Positions 1-6,427 of a stretch of DNA of 12,055 nucleotides are shown here, in pieces. The stretch spans positions 1 through 12,055 of the forward strand of contig JBASCW010000118.1 of the NCBI GenBank assembly GCA_049651845.1, given 5' to 3'. How positions within the stretch are numbered: position 1 is the first letter of the stretch; the number at the start of each line of letters is the position of its first letter. A model generated the notes under the pieces. It searched no databases and was not told where the DNA came from. It was given only the letters and a program-made list of their open reading frames with translations. The DNA is from RBG-16-66-20 sp049651845. GTDB taxonomy: Bacteria; Pseudomonadota; Gammaproteobacteria; Burkholderiales; SG8-39. A program made the translations under genes and the position numbers.

Positions 1-66
1 CATGCCATCCTGGGTCACATCGGCACCACGCATCGTCGGCTTCCCTTTATTCTTCTCGACGATCAT
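1..66 (-). CDS. Probable IS5/IS1182-type DDE transposase, N-terminal 22 codons only
   Basis: An ATG at 64-66 (minus strand) opens a frame that stays open to the left edge. Its residues include KPTMRGADVTQDGM. An N-terminal Met-Arg-Gly-x-Asp-Val-x-Gln motif, normally followed by a Phe and a 'hPLR' segment, is how I remember many IS5/IS1182-type transposases beginning; the start could also be the internal Met at the MRG motif. Only 22 residues are visible, so no catalytic DDE residue can be checked. No convincing Shine-Dalgarno sequence precedes the ATG. The call rests on the motif and on the neighbouring truncated gene; the opposite-strand frame through the same bases is less convincing. Confidence 0.45.
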   Translation of the reverse strand, partial: MIVEKNKGKPTMRGADVTQDGM

Positions 67-84
67 TCGACAACGTATGAGGCG

Positions 85-102
85 ATGAATTCCATGAATT
101 CG
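85..102. repeat. Two 9-bp direct repeats (ATGAATTCC / ATGAATTCG)
   Basis: Two adjacent 9-bp copies, 85-93 and 94-102, differ only in the last base. They lie just upstream of the putative transposase start, inside the presumed IS leader. They might be a binding site or simply a short slippage product; no function can be assigned from the sequence. Confidence 0.5.
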
Positions 103-111
103 CGGCGAATT

Positions 112-348
112 TCAACAAACTGCTAGCTCAAGTTTAGGGGTCCGCTGAAGTGCAAATATCCCACCTAAGAAAACTCCAGCGGCAGCAGCCGTAATCTGCG
201 CTTTGGTATCCACGAGCTTCCATGTGTCGTTGAGCTCGTCGTATTCATCGGAAAGACCTTCGAGTTGAAAATCTACGAGTTTCTCTTGGTCAGCTAGGCG
301 CGCCCGTTGACCATCCGTCGAACCTTTGAGTTCCGACGGAGACTTCAC
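112..348 (-). pseudogene. Truncated hypothetical membrane protein (N-terminal fragment, about 78 aa)
   Basis: A 79-codon frame begins with a GTG (346-348) that shares one base with the TAG stop of korB, and ends at TGA 112-114. The protein is polar and acidic at first (KLVDFQLEGLSDEYDELND), then has the segment TWKLVDTKAQITAAAAGVFLGGIFAL, whose second half looks like the start of a transmembrane helix. The last residues (QRTPKLELAVC) no longer look like a membrane protein, and neither of the other two minus-strand frames continues the helix. This fits an integral membrane protein of unknown function cut by the adjacent insertion sequence. GC and codon use (AAA, GAT, CAA, TTA) differ from korB. 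There is no clear Shine-Dalgarno site before the GTG, so the true start is uncertain and the fragment may have lost its 5' end too. I do not recognise the family. Confidence 0.45.
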
Positions 349-1403
349 TATCGCAATGCCGCGTTGATCTTCTCCAGCATCCCCGCCCCCGGGCAAAGGT
401 CCTTCTCGCCCAGGCGGTTGAAGGGCGCCTCGTAGGTGTTGAGGTGCGCGTGGAGGTCTTCTGAGCCGGGGTTGACGTAGAGGAGGCCCGTGAGGACTTC
501 GCCCTTGGCGGCGGCCTGGGCGATGTGGGTGGTGGCGTTGATGCGGTCGCTGGGGTCGTAGTCGGCTTCGAGCTTGCGCAGTTTGATCACCGAGCCGTCG
601 TGCTGGACCACTTCGATGACGCTGCCGTCGGGGTAGTCGGCGGTGATGGCTTCGCGGCTGGGCCAGAAGTCGAGGCGGTTGACCGCTTCGTTGTGCTCGC
701 GGATGTAGTCGTAGCTCTTGGTGGAGCCGGCGTGGTTGTTGAAGGCCACGCAGGGGCTGATGACGTCGATGAAGGCGGCGCCCTGGTGGGCGATGGCGGC
801 CTTGACGAGCGGCACGAGCTGCTTCTTGTCGCCCGAGAAGCTGCGCGCTACGTAGGTCGCGCCCATCAGTAGCGCGAGGCTCACCGTGTCCACGGGCGCG
901 TCGGTGTTGACGGCGCCGCGCTTGGCTCTCGAGCCCATGTCGGCGGTGGCGGAGAACTGGCCCTTGGTGAGGCCGTAGACGCCGTTGTTCTCGAGGATGT
1001 AGGTCATGTTGACGCCGCGGCGCATGACGTGCGCGAACTGGCCGAGGCCGATCGAGGCGGAATCGCCGTCGCCCGAGACGCCGATGTAGACGAGCTCGCG
1101 GTTGGCGAGGTTGGCGCCGGTGAGCACCGAGGGCATGCGCCCGTGCACGGTGTTGAAGCCGTGCGAGTTGCCCAAGAAATAGTCCGGCGTCTTCGATGAG
1201 CAGCCGATCCCGGAAAGCTTGGCGACGCGGTGCGGCTGGACGTCGAGCTCCCAGAAGGCCTGGATCAGCGCCGCCGAGATGGAGTCGTGGCCGCAACCGG
1301 CGCAGAGCGTGGAGACCTTGCCCTCGTAGTCGCGGCGCGTGTAGCCGACCTTGTTGGTCTTGAGGGTCGGGTGGTGGAGCTTGGGCTTGGCGAGGTAGGT
1401 CAT
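348..1403 (-). CDS. korB: 2-oxoacid:ferredoxin oxidoreductase, beta subunit (TPP-binding)
   Basis: This is the 351-residue catalytic beta subunit of a cytoplasmic 2-oxoacid:ferredoxin oxidoreductase. With KorA it would convert a 2-oxoacid and CoA to acyl-CoA, CO2 and reduced ferredoxin, or run in reverse. The thiamine-diphosphate motif starts at GDGD (111-114) and ends with the NN pair at 139-140. Cysteines 34, 37, 68 and 218 (LCAGCGHD, GIGCSS, ISPC) have almost the spacing of the four [4Fe-4S] ligands known in Sulfolobus OFOR beta (12, 15, 46, 197), so the cluster should be present. ATG 1401-1403 lies 4 bp after the stop of the serine hydrolase gene, with no strong Shine-Dalgarno site, so it probably depends on translation from upstream. 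Substrate identity (2-oxoglutarate versus pyruvate or another 2-oxoacid) cannot be read from motifs; 2-oxoglutarate is my best guess from the overall protein type. Confidence 0.93.
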   Translation of the reverse strand: MTYLAKPKLHHPTLKTNKVGYTRRDYEGKVSTLCAGCGHDSISAALIQAFWELDVQPHRVAKLSGIGCSSKTPDYFLGNSHGFNTVHGRMPSVLTGANLANRELVYIGVSGDGDSASIGLGQFAHVMRRGVNMTYILENNGVYGLTKGQFSATADMGSRAKRGAVNTDAPVDTVSLALLMGATYVARSFSGDKKQLVPLVKAAIAHQGAAFIDVISPCVAFNNHAGSTKSYDYIREHNEAVNRLDFWPSREAITADYPDGSVIEVVQHDGSVIKLRKLEADYDPSDRINATTHIAQAAAKGEVLTGLLYVNPGSEDLHAHLNTYEAPFNRLGEKDLCPGAGMLEKINAALR

Positions 1404-1407
1404 GGGC

Positions 1408-2622
1408 TCAGTGGTTCTTGAGTGAATTGACGACGCCGAAAAAGAGGCCGAACTGCTCGCCGCGCAGCGGGCTGCCGCGCGCGGTCTCCTGGACGGCGGT
1501 GTGGACGACGACGACCTTGGACTTGGGGTCGATCATGACGGCCTGGCCGCGGACGCCGAGCAGCGCGAACATGCGCTCGGTGGGGTGAATGAGCCAAGTC
1601 TGGTAGCCGTAGCCGTTGTACTGGGTGGCGGTGCCGACCCTGAGGTGCGGCGCCTCGGCGGTGGTGGCCGCCCTCACCCACTCGGCGGGAATGATCTGCC
1701 TGCCGTCGAGCATGCCGTCGTGCGCGAGCAGCATGCCGAGGCGCCCCCAGTCGCGCAGCGTGGCGTTGAGGCCCATGTAGCCGGTCTCGTAGCCGCCGGC
1801 GTCCATGAGCCAGGTGGCGTCGGCCTCGGCGCCCATCGGCTGCCAGATTTTCTCGGCAAGGTAGTCGGCGAGCGTCTTGCCGGTCGCGGCGCGCAGCACC
1901 AGGCCCAGCACCTGCGTCTCGCCGGAGGCGTAGTAGAACTTCTCGCCCGCCGGGCGCTCGCGCGCGGCGAAGCTCGCCACGGTGTCGGCGCCGCCCGGCC
2001 CGGCCTGGTAGAGGGTCTTCCTCGCGAGCACCGCGACGTCGTCCCTGCCGTCGTAGTCCTCGCGGAACTTCACGCCCGAGGACATGGTGAGCAGGTGCCT
2101 GAGCGAAGTCTCGCCGTAGGGATGGCCCCTGAGCTGCGGAACGAATTCTTCCGCTTTCTGATCCACGGATTTCATTTTTCCTTCGTGCAAGGCGATGCCA
2201 ACCAGCATGGCGACAACCGTCTTCGCCATGGAGAAGGACTGGAAGCGGTGCTCGGGCTTGCGGTCGTACTGGTAGCGCTCTACGAGCACGGTGTCGCCCT
2301 GCATCACCAGCAGCCCCGTGTTGCGGCTGCGCGCGAGGAAGCTCTCCACCGTGTCGGGCTGGCCGCGCCAGGTGTAGGCGATGTTGGGCTGTTGCGGCAC
2401 GGCCTTGAGCGCGCGCGGCGCGGGCGCCTTCGCCACGCGGCGCGCGGGCACCACCTGGTCGTAGTGGCTGAGCATGCCGACCAGGCATCGCTGCTCGAGC
2501 GGCCCGCCCACCGGCAGCTTGCAGACCGGGTAGCCCTCAGCTTTGCCAAGGATGGCTTCGTCGGCAGCGGCAAAGACTCCCGGGGTGAATACGAGAGTTA
2601 ATGCAAGAACAAACGGTCTCAC
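1408..2622 (-). CDS. Secreted class-C beta-lactamase-like serine hydrolase
   Basis: This 404-residue protein belongs to the serine beta-lactamase/esterase superfamily (class C, PBP4 and 6-aminohexanoate-dimer-hydrolase relatives). The nucleophile motif SxxK is S131-M-A-K134 in QSFSMAKT. The second motif is Y231-A-S in FYYASGETQ, and the third position, usually K/HxG, reads H374-T-A. The substrate is unknown; the TMSSGVKF segment and the Tyr-x-Ser motif look more like an esterase or amidase than an antibiotic-destroying lactamase. Residues 1-18 (RPFVLALTLVFTPGVFA) form a Sec-type signal peptide with likely cleavage before AADE, so the mature enzyme should be periplasmic. The start is a GTG at 2620-2622 that overlaps the korA stop (GTGA), preceded by AAGG. 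It lies between korA and korB with no gaps, an odd place for an exported enzyme. A low-GC stretch covers residues about 146-163. Confidence 0.9.
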   Translation of the reverse strand: MRPFVLALTLVFTPGVFAAADEAILGKAEGYPVCKLPVGGPLEQRCLVGMLSHYDQVVPARRVAKAPAPRALKAVPQQPNIAYTWRGQPDTVESFLARSRNTGLLVMQGDTVLVERYQYDRKPEHRFQSFSMAKTVVAMLVGIALHEGKMKSVDQKAEEFVPQLRGHPYGETSLRHLLTMSSGVKFREDYDGRDDVAVLARKTLYQAGPGGADTVASFAARERPAGEKFYYASGETQVLGLVLRAATGKTLADYLAEKIWQPMGAEADATWLMDAGGYETGYMGLNATLRDWGRLGMLLAHDGMLDGRQIIPAEWVRAATTAEAPHLRVGTATQYNGYGYQTWLIHPTERMFALLGVRGQAVMIDPKSKVVVVHTAVQETARGSPLRGEQFGLFFGVVNSLKNH

Positions 2623-4460
2623 GCCGCCTTGTCCTTCTTGATCGGCCGCACGTTGAGCGCCGCGACGATCTCGGAGATTTCCTTGGTGATGAAGCGCGCG
2701 GTGATCGGCGTGCCGTCGTAGTGCAGGATCGACACCAGCGATGCCGGGTTGATGTGCGCCTCGTTGACCAGCAGCGTCTTCAACTGCGCGTCGCGGTTCT
2801 GCTCGACCACGAACACCTTGGAGTGCGACTGCACGAAGTCGGCGATCTCGTCGGCAAAGGGAAACGCCCTGACTCTCAATGCATTCACAAAAATATTCCG
2901 TTCAGCAAGAGATTCGAGCGCTTCATGCATCGACGGCGACGTCGAGCCGTAGTAGATGACGCCGAAGCGCGCCGGCTCCTTGGCCGCGGTGAGCACGGGC
3001 TTGGGCACCAGGGTCTTGGCGAAGTCGTGCTTCTTCAGCAGGCGCTGCATGTTGTACTGGTAGTCCGGCCCCGCCTCCGAGTACGCCGCGTAGGCGTTCT
3101 TGCTCGTGCCGCGCGTGAAGTAGGCGCCCTTGGTGGCGTGCGAGCCCGGGTAGGTGCGGAACGGGATGCCGTCGCCGTCCACGTCGAGGTAACGGCCGAA
3201 CTCCTTGCCCGCGTCGAGCATCTCGGCGGTCATCACCTTGCCGCGGTCGTAGGTGCGGCCGTCGTCCCACTTGAGCGGCTCGCACAGGCGGTTGTTCATG
3301 CCGATGTCGAGGTCGGTCATCAGGAACACCGGCGTCTGCAGCCGCTCGGCGAGGTCGAGGCAGTCCGCGGCCATGGTGAAGCACTCGTGCGGGTCCTCGG
3401 GGAACAGCAGCACGTGCTTGGTGTCGCCGTGCGAGGCGTAGGCGCAGGCGAGCAGGTCCGACTGCTGCGTGCGCGTGGGCATGCCCGTGGAGGGCCCGCC
3501 GCGCTGCACGTCGATGATCAGCGCCGGGATCTCGGCGAAGTACGCGAGGCCGATGAACTCGCTCATCAACGAGATGCCGGGGCCCGAGGTCGCGGTGAAG
3601 GCGCGCGCGCCGTTCCAGCCCGCGCCGGTGACGATGCCGATCGAGGCGAGCTCGTCCTCGGCCTGGACTATGGCAAATTTGTTTTTTCCGCTTGCACCAT
3701 CAATTCTCAATTTGGAACAATATTTTTGAAAGGCCTCTGCAAGCGAAGAGGACGGCGTGATCGGGTACCAGGCGCAGACCGTGGCACCGCCGTAGAGGCA
3801 GCCCAGCGCCGCCGCCGCGTTGCCCTCGAGGAACACCTTGTCGCCCACGGCGTAGGCGCGCTTGGCCTTCAGGCCGATCGAATCCTTGAGGTGCTCGCGC
3901 GAATAATTCAGGCCCAGCTGCAGCGCGTTTAGGTTGGGCTTGAGCAGCTTCTCCTTGCCCTTGTACTGCTCGCCGATCAGCTCGGCGATCACCTCGGGCT
4001 CCAGGCCCATGATGCCCGCGAGCGCGCCCAGGCAGATGATGTTCTTGAACAGCTGCCGCTCGCGCGGGTCGCTGTAGGTGGAGTTGGTGATCTCGGTGAG
4101 CGGCATGCCGACGACGTGGATGTCGTCGCGGAACTTGGACTTCGGCAGCACCTTGGTGTTGTCGTAGAACACGTAGCCGCCGGGCTCGATCTCCTTGATG
4201 TCCTGCGCCCAGGTCTGCGGGTTCATCGCCACCATCAGGTCCACGCCGCCGCGCCGGCCCAGCCAGCCCTTCTCGGTGACGCGCACCTCGTACCAGGTCG
4301 GCAGGCCCTGGATGTTGGAGGGGAAGATGTTGCGCGGGCTCACCGGGATGCCCATGCGGATGAAGGCGCGCGCGCACAGCTCGTTGGCCGAGGCCGAGCC
4401 CGAGCCGTTGACGTTGGCGAACTTGATGACGAAATCGTTGACCGCTTCGATGCGCTTCAT
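2619..4460 (-). CDS. korA: 2-oxoacid:ferredoxin oxidoreductase, fused gamma-alpha subunit
   Basis: This 613-residue subunit pairs with KorB. Residues 1 to about 195 are the gamma domain (NGSGSASANELCARAF, then GGVDLMVAMN), which helps bind CoA and the cofactor. From about 205 onward is the alpha domain with the diagnostic YPITPSSS (232-239), the GPGISLMSEF segment (293-302) and RGGPSTGMPTRTQQSD (320-335). The C-terminal domain runs from about 495. The fused gamma-alpha plus separate beta layout matches two-subunit 2-oxoglutarate:ferredoxin oxidoreductases such as that of Thauera aromatica (about 66 kDa large subunit). I chose ATG 4458-4460 because it overlaps the upstream stop as ATGA and is preceded by AGGAAGG; an open frame extends further upstream but is only the antisense-like reading of korC. 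Two patches (residues about 239-265 and 510-532) use AT-rich codons unlike the rest. Confidence 0.94.
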   Translation of the reverse strand: MKRIEAVNDFVIKFANVNGSGSASANELCARAFIRMGIPVSPRNIFPSNIQGLPTWYEVRVTEKGWLGRRGGVDLMVAMNPQTWAQDIKEIEPGGYVFYDNTKVLPKSKFRDDIHVVGMPLTEITNSTYSDPRERQLFKNIICLGALAGIMGLEPEVIAELIGEQYKGKEKLLKPNLNALQLGLNYSREHLKDSIGLKAKRAYAVGDKVFLEGNAAAALGCLYGGATVCAWYPITPSSSLAEAFQKYCSKLRIDGASGKNKFAIVQAEDELASIGIVTGAGWNGARAFTATSGPGISLMSEFIGLAYFAEIPALIIDVQRGGPSTGMPTRTQQSDLLACAYASHGDTKHVLLFPEDPHECFTMAADCLDLAERLQTPVFLMTDLDIGMNNRLCEPLKWDDGRTYDRGKVMTAEMLDAGKEFGRYLDVDGDGIPFRTYPGSHATKGAYFTRGTSKNAYAAYSEAGPDYQYNMQRLLKKHDFAKTLVPKPVLTAAKEPARFGVIYYGSTSPSMHEALESLAERNIFVNALRVRAFPFADEIADFVQSHSKVFVVEQNRDAQLKTLLVNEAHINPASLVSILHYDGTPITARFITKEISEIVAALNVRPIKKDKAA

Positions 4461-6289
4461 GCCGCCTTCCTGTCCTTCTTCCTTTCGATCGCCGTGCGCG
4501 CGTTCGGCCCCGCGTGCACCATCTCGATGAGCGACTTCTGCATGTCCCAGGCGCCGGTCGGGCAGCGCTCGGCGCACAGGCCGCAGTGCAGGCAGACGTC
4601 CTCGTCCTTGACCATCACGCGGCCGGTCTTGAGCGAACTCGATACGTAAAGATCCTGGATCAGATTCAAGGCGGGGGCATTCAGCCGTCCGCGCAGATCC
4701 TTCTCCTCGCTGTTCTGCGTGAAGGTGATGCAGTCCATCGGGCAGATGTCCACGCAGGCGTCGCACTCGATGCAGGCCTGCGTGGTGAACACGGTCTGCA
4801 CGTCGCAGTTGAGGCAGCGCTGCGCCTCCTTCCACGCGGTGGCCGCGTCGAAGCCCAGCTCGACCTCCATCTTCACGTTCTTGAGCGTCTGCTTGACGTC
4901 CGCCCATGGCACCTTGAAGCGGGTGTCGTTGTGGATCTCGTTGTCGTAGCTCCACTCGTGGATGCCCATCTTCTGGGACATCAGGTTCATGTGCGGCGCC
5001 GGCCGCTCGGAAACGCCCTGATCGTTCAGGAGCAGGTCGATCGAGATCGCCGCCTCGTGCCCGTGCGCCACCGCCCAGATGATGTTCTTCGGGCCGAACG
5101 CCGAGTCGCCGCCGAAAAAGACGTTCGGGATCGACGACTGGAAGGTCTTGGCATCGAGCTGGGGTAAACCGTATTTGTCGAATTCAATGCCCGCATCGCG
5201 CTCTATCCACGGGAAGGCGTTCTCCTGGCCCACCGCGACGAGCACGTCGTCGCACTCGAAATGCTGGTCGGGCTCGCCGGTCGGCACGAGGTTTCTCCTG
5301 CCGCTCTTATCGTATTCAGCCCTGACCTTCTCGAACACCATGCCGGAAAGTTTTCCATTCGCGACCTGGAAAGACTTCGGAACGAGAAAGTTCAAAATCG
5401 GAATGCCTTCGTGCGCGGCGTCCTCCTTCTCCCAGGGGCTCGCCTTCATCTCGTCGTAGCCCGAGCGCACGATCACCTTGACGTCGTCGCCGCCCAGGCG
5501 CCGGCTGGTGCGGCAGCAGTCCATGGCGGTGTTGCCCCCGCCGAGCACGATGACTCTTTTCCCTATTCTGGAAACATGTCCAAACGAGACCGATGACAAC
5601 CAGTCGATGCCGATGCGGATGTTCTTGGCGCCTTCCTTGCGCCCGGGGATGTCGAGGTCGCGGCCGCGCGGCGCGCCCGAGCCGACGAAGATCGCGTCAT
5701 AGCCTTCGGTCAGAAGGCCTTTCATCGAAGTTATTTTCTTATTGACGAAGGAAACGCCCAAATTCAAGACATACCCAACTTCTTCATCGATCACGCTCTC
5801 GGGCAGCCGGAAGCGCGGGATCTGCGACCAGATCATGCCGCCGGGCTTGGGGTCCTGGTCGAACACCGTGACCTCGTAGCCGAGCGGCGCGAGGTCGCGC
5901 GCGACCGTGAGCGAGGCCGGGCCCGCGCCGACGCAGGCTATTTTCCTGCCGTTGAGTTTTTTCGCCTTTCCCGGAAGTAGAGAAGAAATATCGTCCTTCA
6001 AATCCGCGGCGACCCTTTTCAGTCTGCAGATCGCCACCGGCTCGGGCTTGGGCGAATTCTCGTCCTCCACGCGGCCGCGCCGGCAGGCGGGCTCGCAGGG
6101 GCGGTCGCAGGTGCGCCCGAGGATCCCCGGGAACACGTTCGACTTCCAGTTGACCAGGTAGGCGTCGCCGTACTTGCCGGCGGCGATCAGGCGGATGTAC
6201 TCGGGGACGGGAGTGTGGGCCGGGCAGGCCCACTGGCAATCGACAACTTTGTGAAAGTAGTCGGGGTTCTTCGTATTCGTCGGCTGCAA
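4457..6289 (-). CDS. korC: GltD-like FAD/NAD(P)H oxidoreductase with C-terminal 2[4Fe-4S] ferredoxin domain (KOR partner)
   Basis: This 610-residue cytoplasmic flavoprotein probably moves electrons between NAD(P)H and the ferredoxin used by KorAB. The N-terminal iron-sulfur domain has Cys18, 22, 61, 65 and 69 (CQWACPAH, GRTCDRPCEPAC), as in the glutamate synthase small subunit and NADPH-ferredoxin oxidoreductases. The FAD site is GAGPAS (121-126), the NAD(P)H site GGGNTAMD (250-257), and GGDSAFGP (393-400) is the second FAD-contact motif. An added C-terminal domain carries two CxxCxxCxxxCP clusters (Cys506/509/512/516 and Cys566/569/572/576), plus a Cys pair at 492/495. The start is TTG 6287-6289, supported by AGGAG eight bases upstream. 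It is the first gene of the operon and overlaps korA by ATGA. The symbol follows use for kor-linked genes and is less certain than the domain call; similar proteins are often annotated simply as glutamate synthase small subunit. Confidence 0.88.
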   Translation of the reverse strand: MQPTNTKNPDYFHKVVDCQWACPAHTPVPEYIRLIAAGKYGDAYLVNWKSNVFPGILGRTCDRPCEPACRRGRVEDENSPKPEPVAICRLKRVAADLKDDISSLLPGKAKKLNGRKIACVGAGPASLTVARDLAPLGYEVTVFDQDPKPGGMIWSQIPRFRLPESVIDEEVGYVLNLGVSFVNKKITSMKGLLTEGYDAIFVGSGAPRGRDLDIPGRKEGAKNIRIGIDWLSSVSFGHVSRIGKRVIVLGGGNTAMDCCRTSRRLGGDDVKVIVRSGYDEMKASPWEKEDAAHEGIPILNFLVPKSFQVANGKLSGMVFEKVRAEYDKSGRRNLVPTGEPDQHFECDDVLVAVGQENAFPWIERDAGIEFDKYGLPQLDAKTFQSSIPNVFFGGDSAFGPKNIIWAVAHGHEAAISIDLLLNDQGVSERPAPHMNLMSQKMGIHEWSYDNEIHNDTRFKVPWADVKQTLKNVKMEVELGFDAATAWKEAQRCLNCDVQTVFTTQACIECDACVDICPMDCITFTQNSEEKDLRGRLNAPALNLIQDLYVSSSLKTGRVMVKDEDVCLHCGLCAERCPTGAWDMQKSLIEMVHAGPNARTAIERKKDRKAA

Positions 6290-6427
6290 AACCTGGTCTC
6301 CTGGCTGGGTTTCTCTTTCTTATTAACCACTTAGTGAAACGCGCGGCTGGGCAAGGAGTTTACGCCTGCGAAAAAAGAAAAGAAAGTCTTAGTTTTCAAT
6401 CCCCTAGAGGACGTACAGGAACCGCTC
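6290..6427 (-). other. Intergenic region between the sensor gene and the kor operon; likely contains the kor promoter
   Basis: These 138 bases separate the sensor stop from korC, both on the minus strand. They are AT-richer than the genes. On the minus strand there is a pyrimidine tract at 6371-6385 (CTTTCTTTTCTTTTTT-like) and, nearer korC, TTTCACTAAGTGGTTAATAAG around 6331-6351, which contains the short palindrome CACTTAGTG/CACTAAGTG. A promoter for the kor operon is expected here because the first gene has its own ribosome-binding site. I cannot pick clear -35/-10 boxes, see no FNR/ANR (TTGAT-N4-ATCAA) or sigma-54 site, and find no strong hairpin before the pyrimidine tract. Confidence 0.4.
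6298..6302 (-). promoter_or_regulatory. Shine-Dalgarno site fixing the TTG start of korC
   Basis: AGGAG on the minus strand lies 8 bases before the TTG at 6287-6289. No ATG or GTG offers an equally good position for the conserved N-terminal Cys domain, so this site decides the start. Confidence 0.7.

Larger units (their letters stand above)
1..150 (-). mobile_element. Edge of an insertion sequence (element continues beyond the left end)
   Basis: The first 110-150 bases have lower GC than the rest of the window, contain the probable start of a transposase gene reading off the left edge, and lie directly beside a gene that appears cut short. I infer the upstream end of an insertion sequence here. 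The exact tip is not resolved: it probably falls between about 115 and 165, where the neighbouring frame loses its membrane-protein character. The terminal inverted repeat and target duplication cannot be confirmed because the other end is outside the window. Confidence 0.45.

Noticed and set aside
1..126. Plus-strand open frame at the left edge
   Set aside because: It is complementary to the putative transposase start, has no recognisable motif, and the minus-strand reading gives a known N-terminal pattern.
1501..2601. Open frame of 366 codons antisense to the serine hydrolase
   Set aside because: The composition is typical of a shadow frame in GC-rich DNA; there is no domain and no plausible start site.
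1408..2622. Antibiotic-resistance beta-lactamase
   Set aside because: The fold and SxxK motif match, but the second and third motifs (YAS, HTA) fit esterase or amidase relatives better than AmpC, and nothing nearby suggests resistance.
2601..3932. Open frame of 443 codons on the plus strand, opposite korA
   Set aside because: It mirrors the GC-rich third positions of korA, has an Arg/Val/Ala/His-rich composition with no recognisable domain, and korA is a clear full-length gene.
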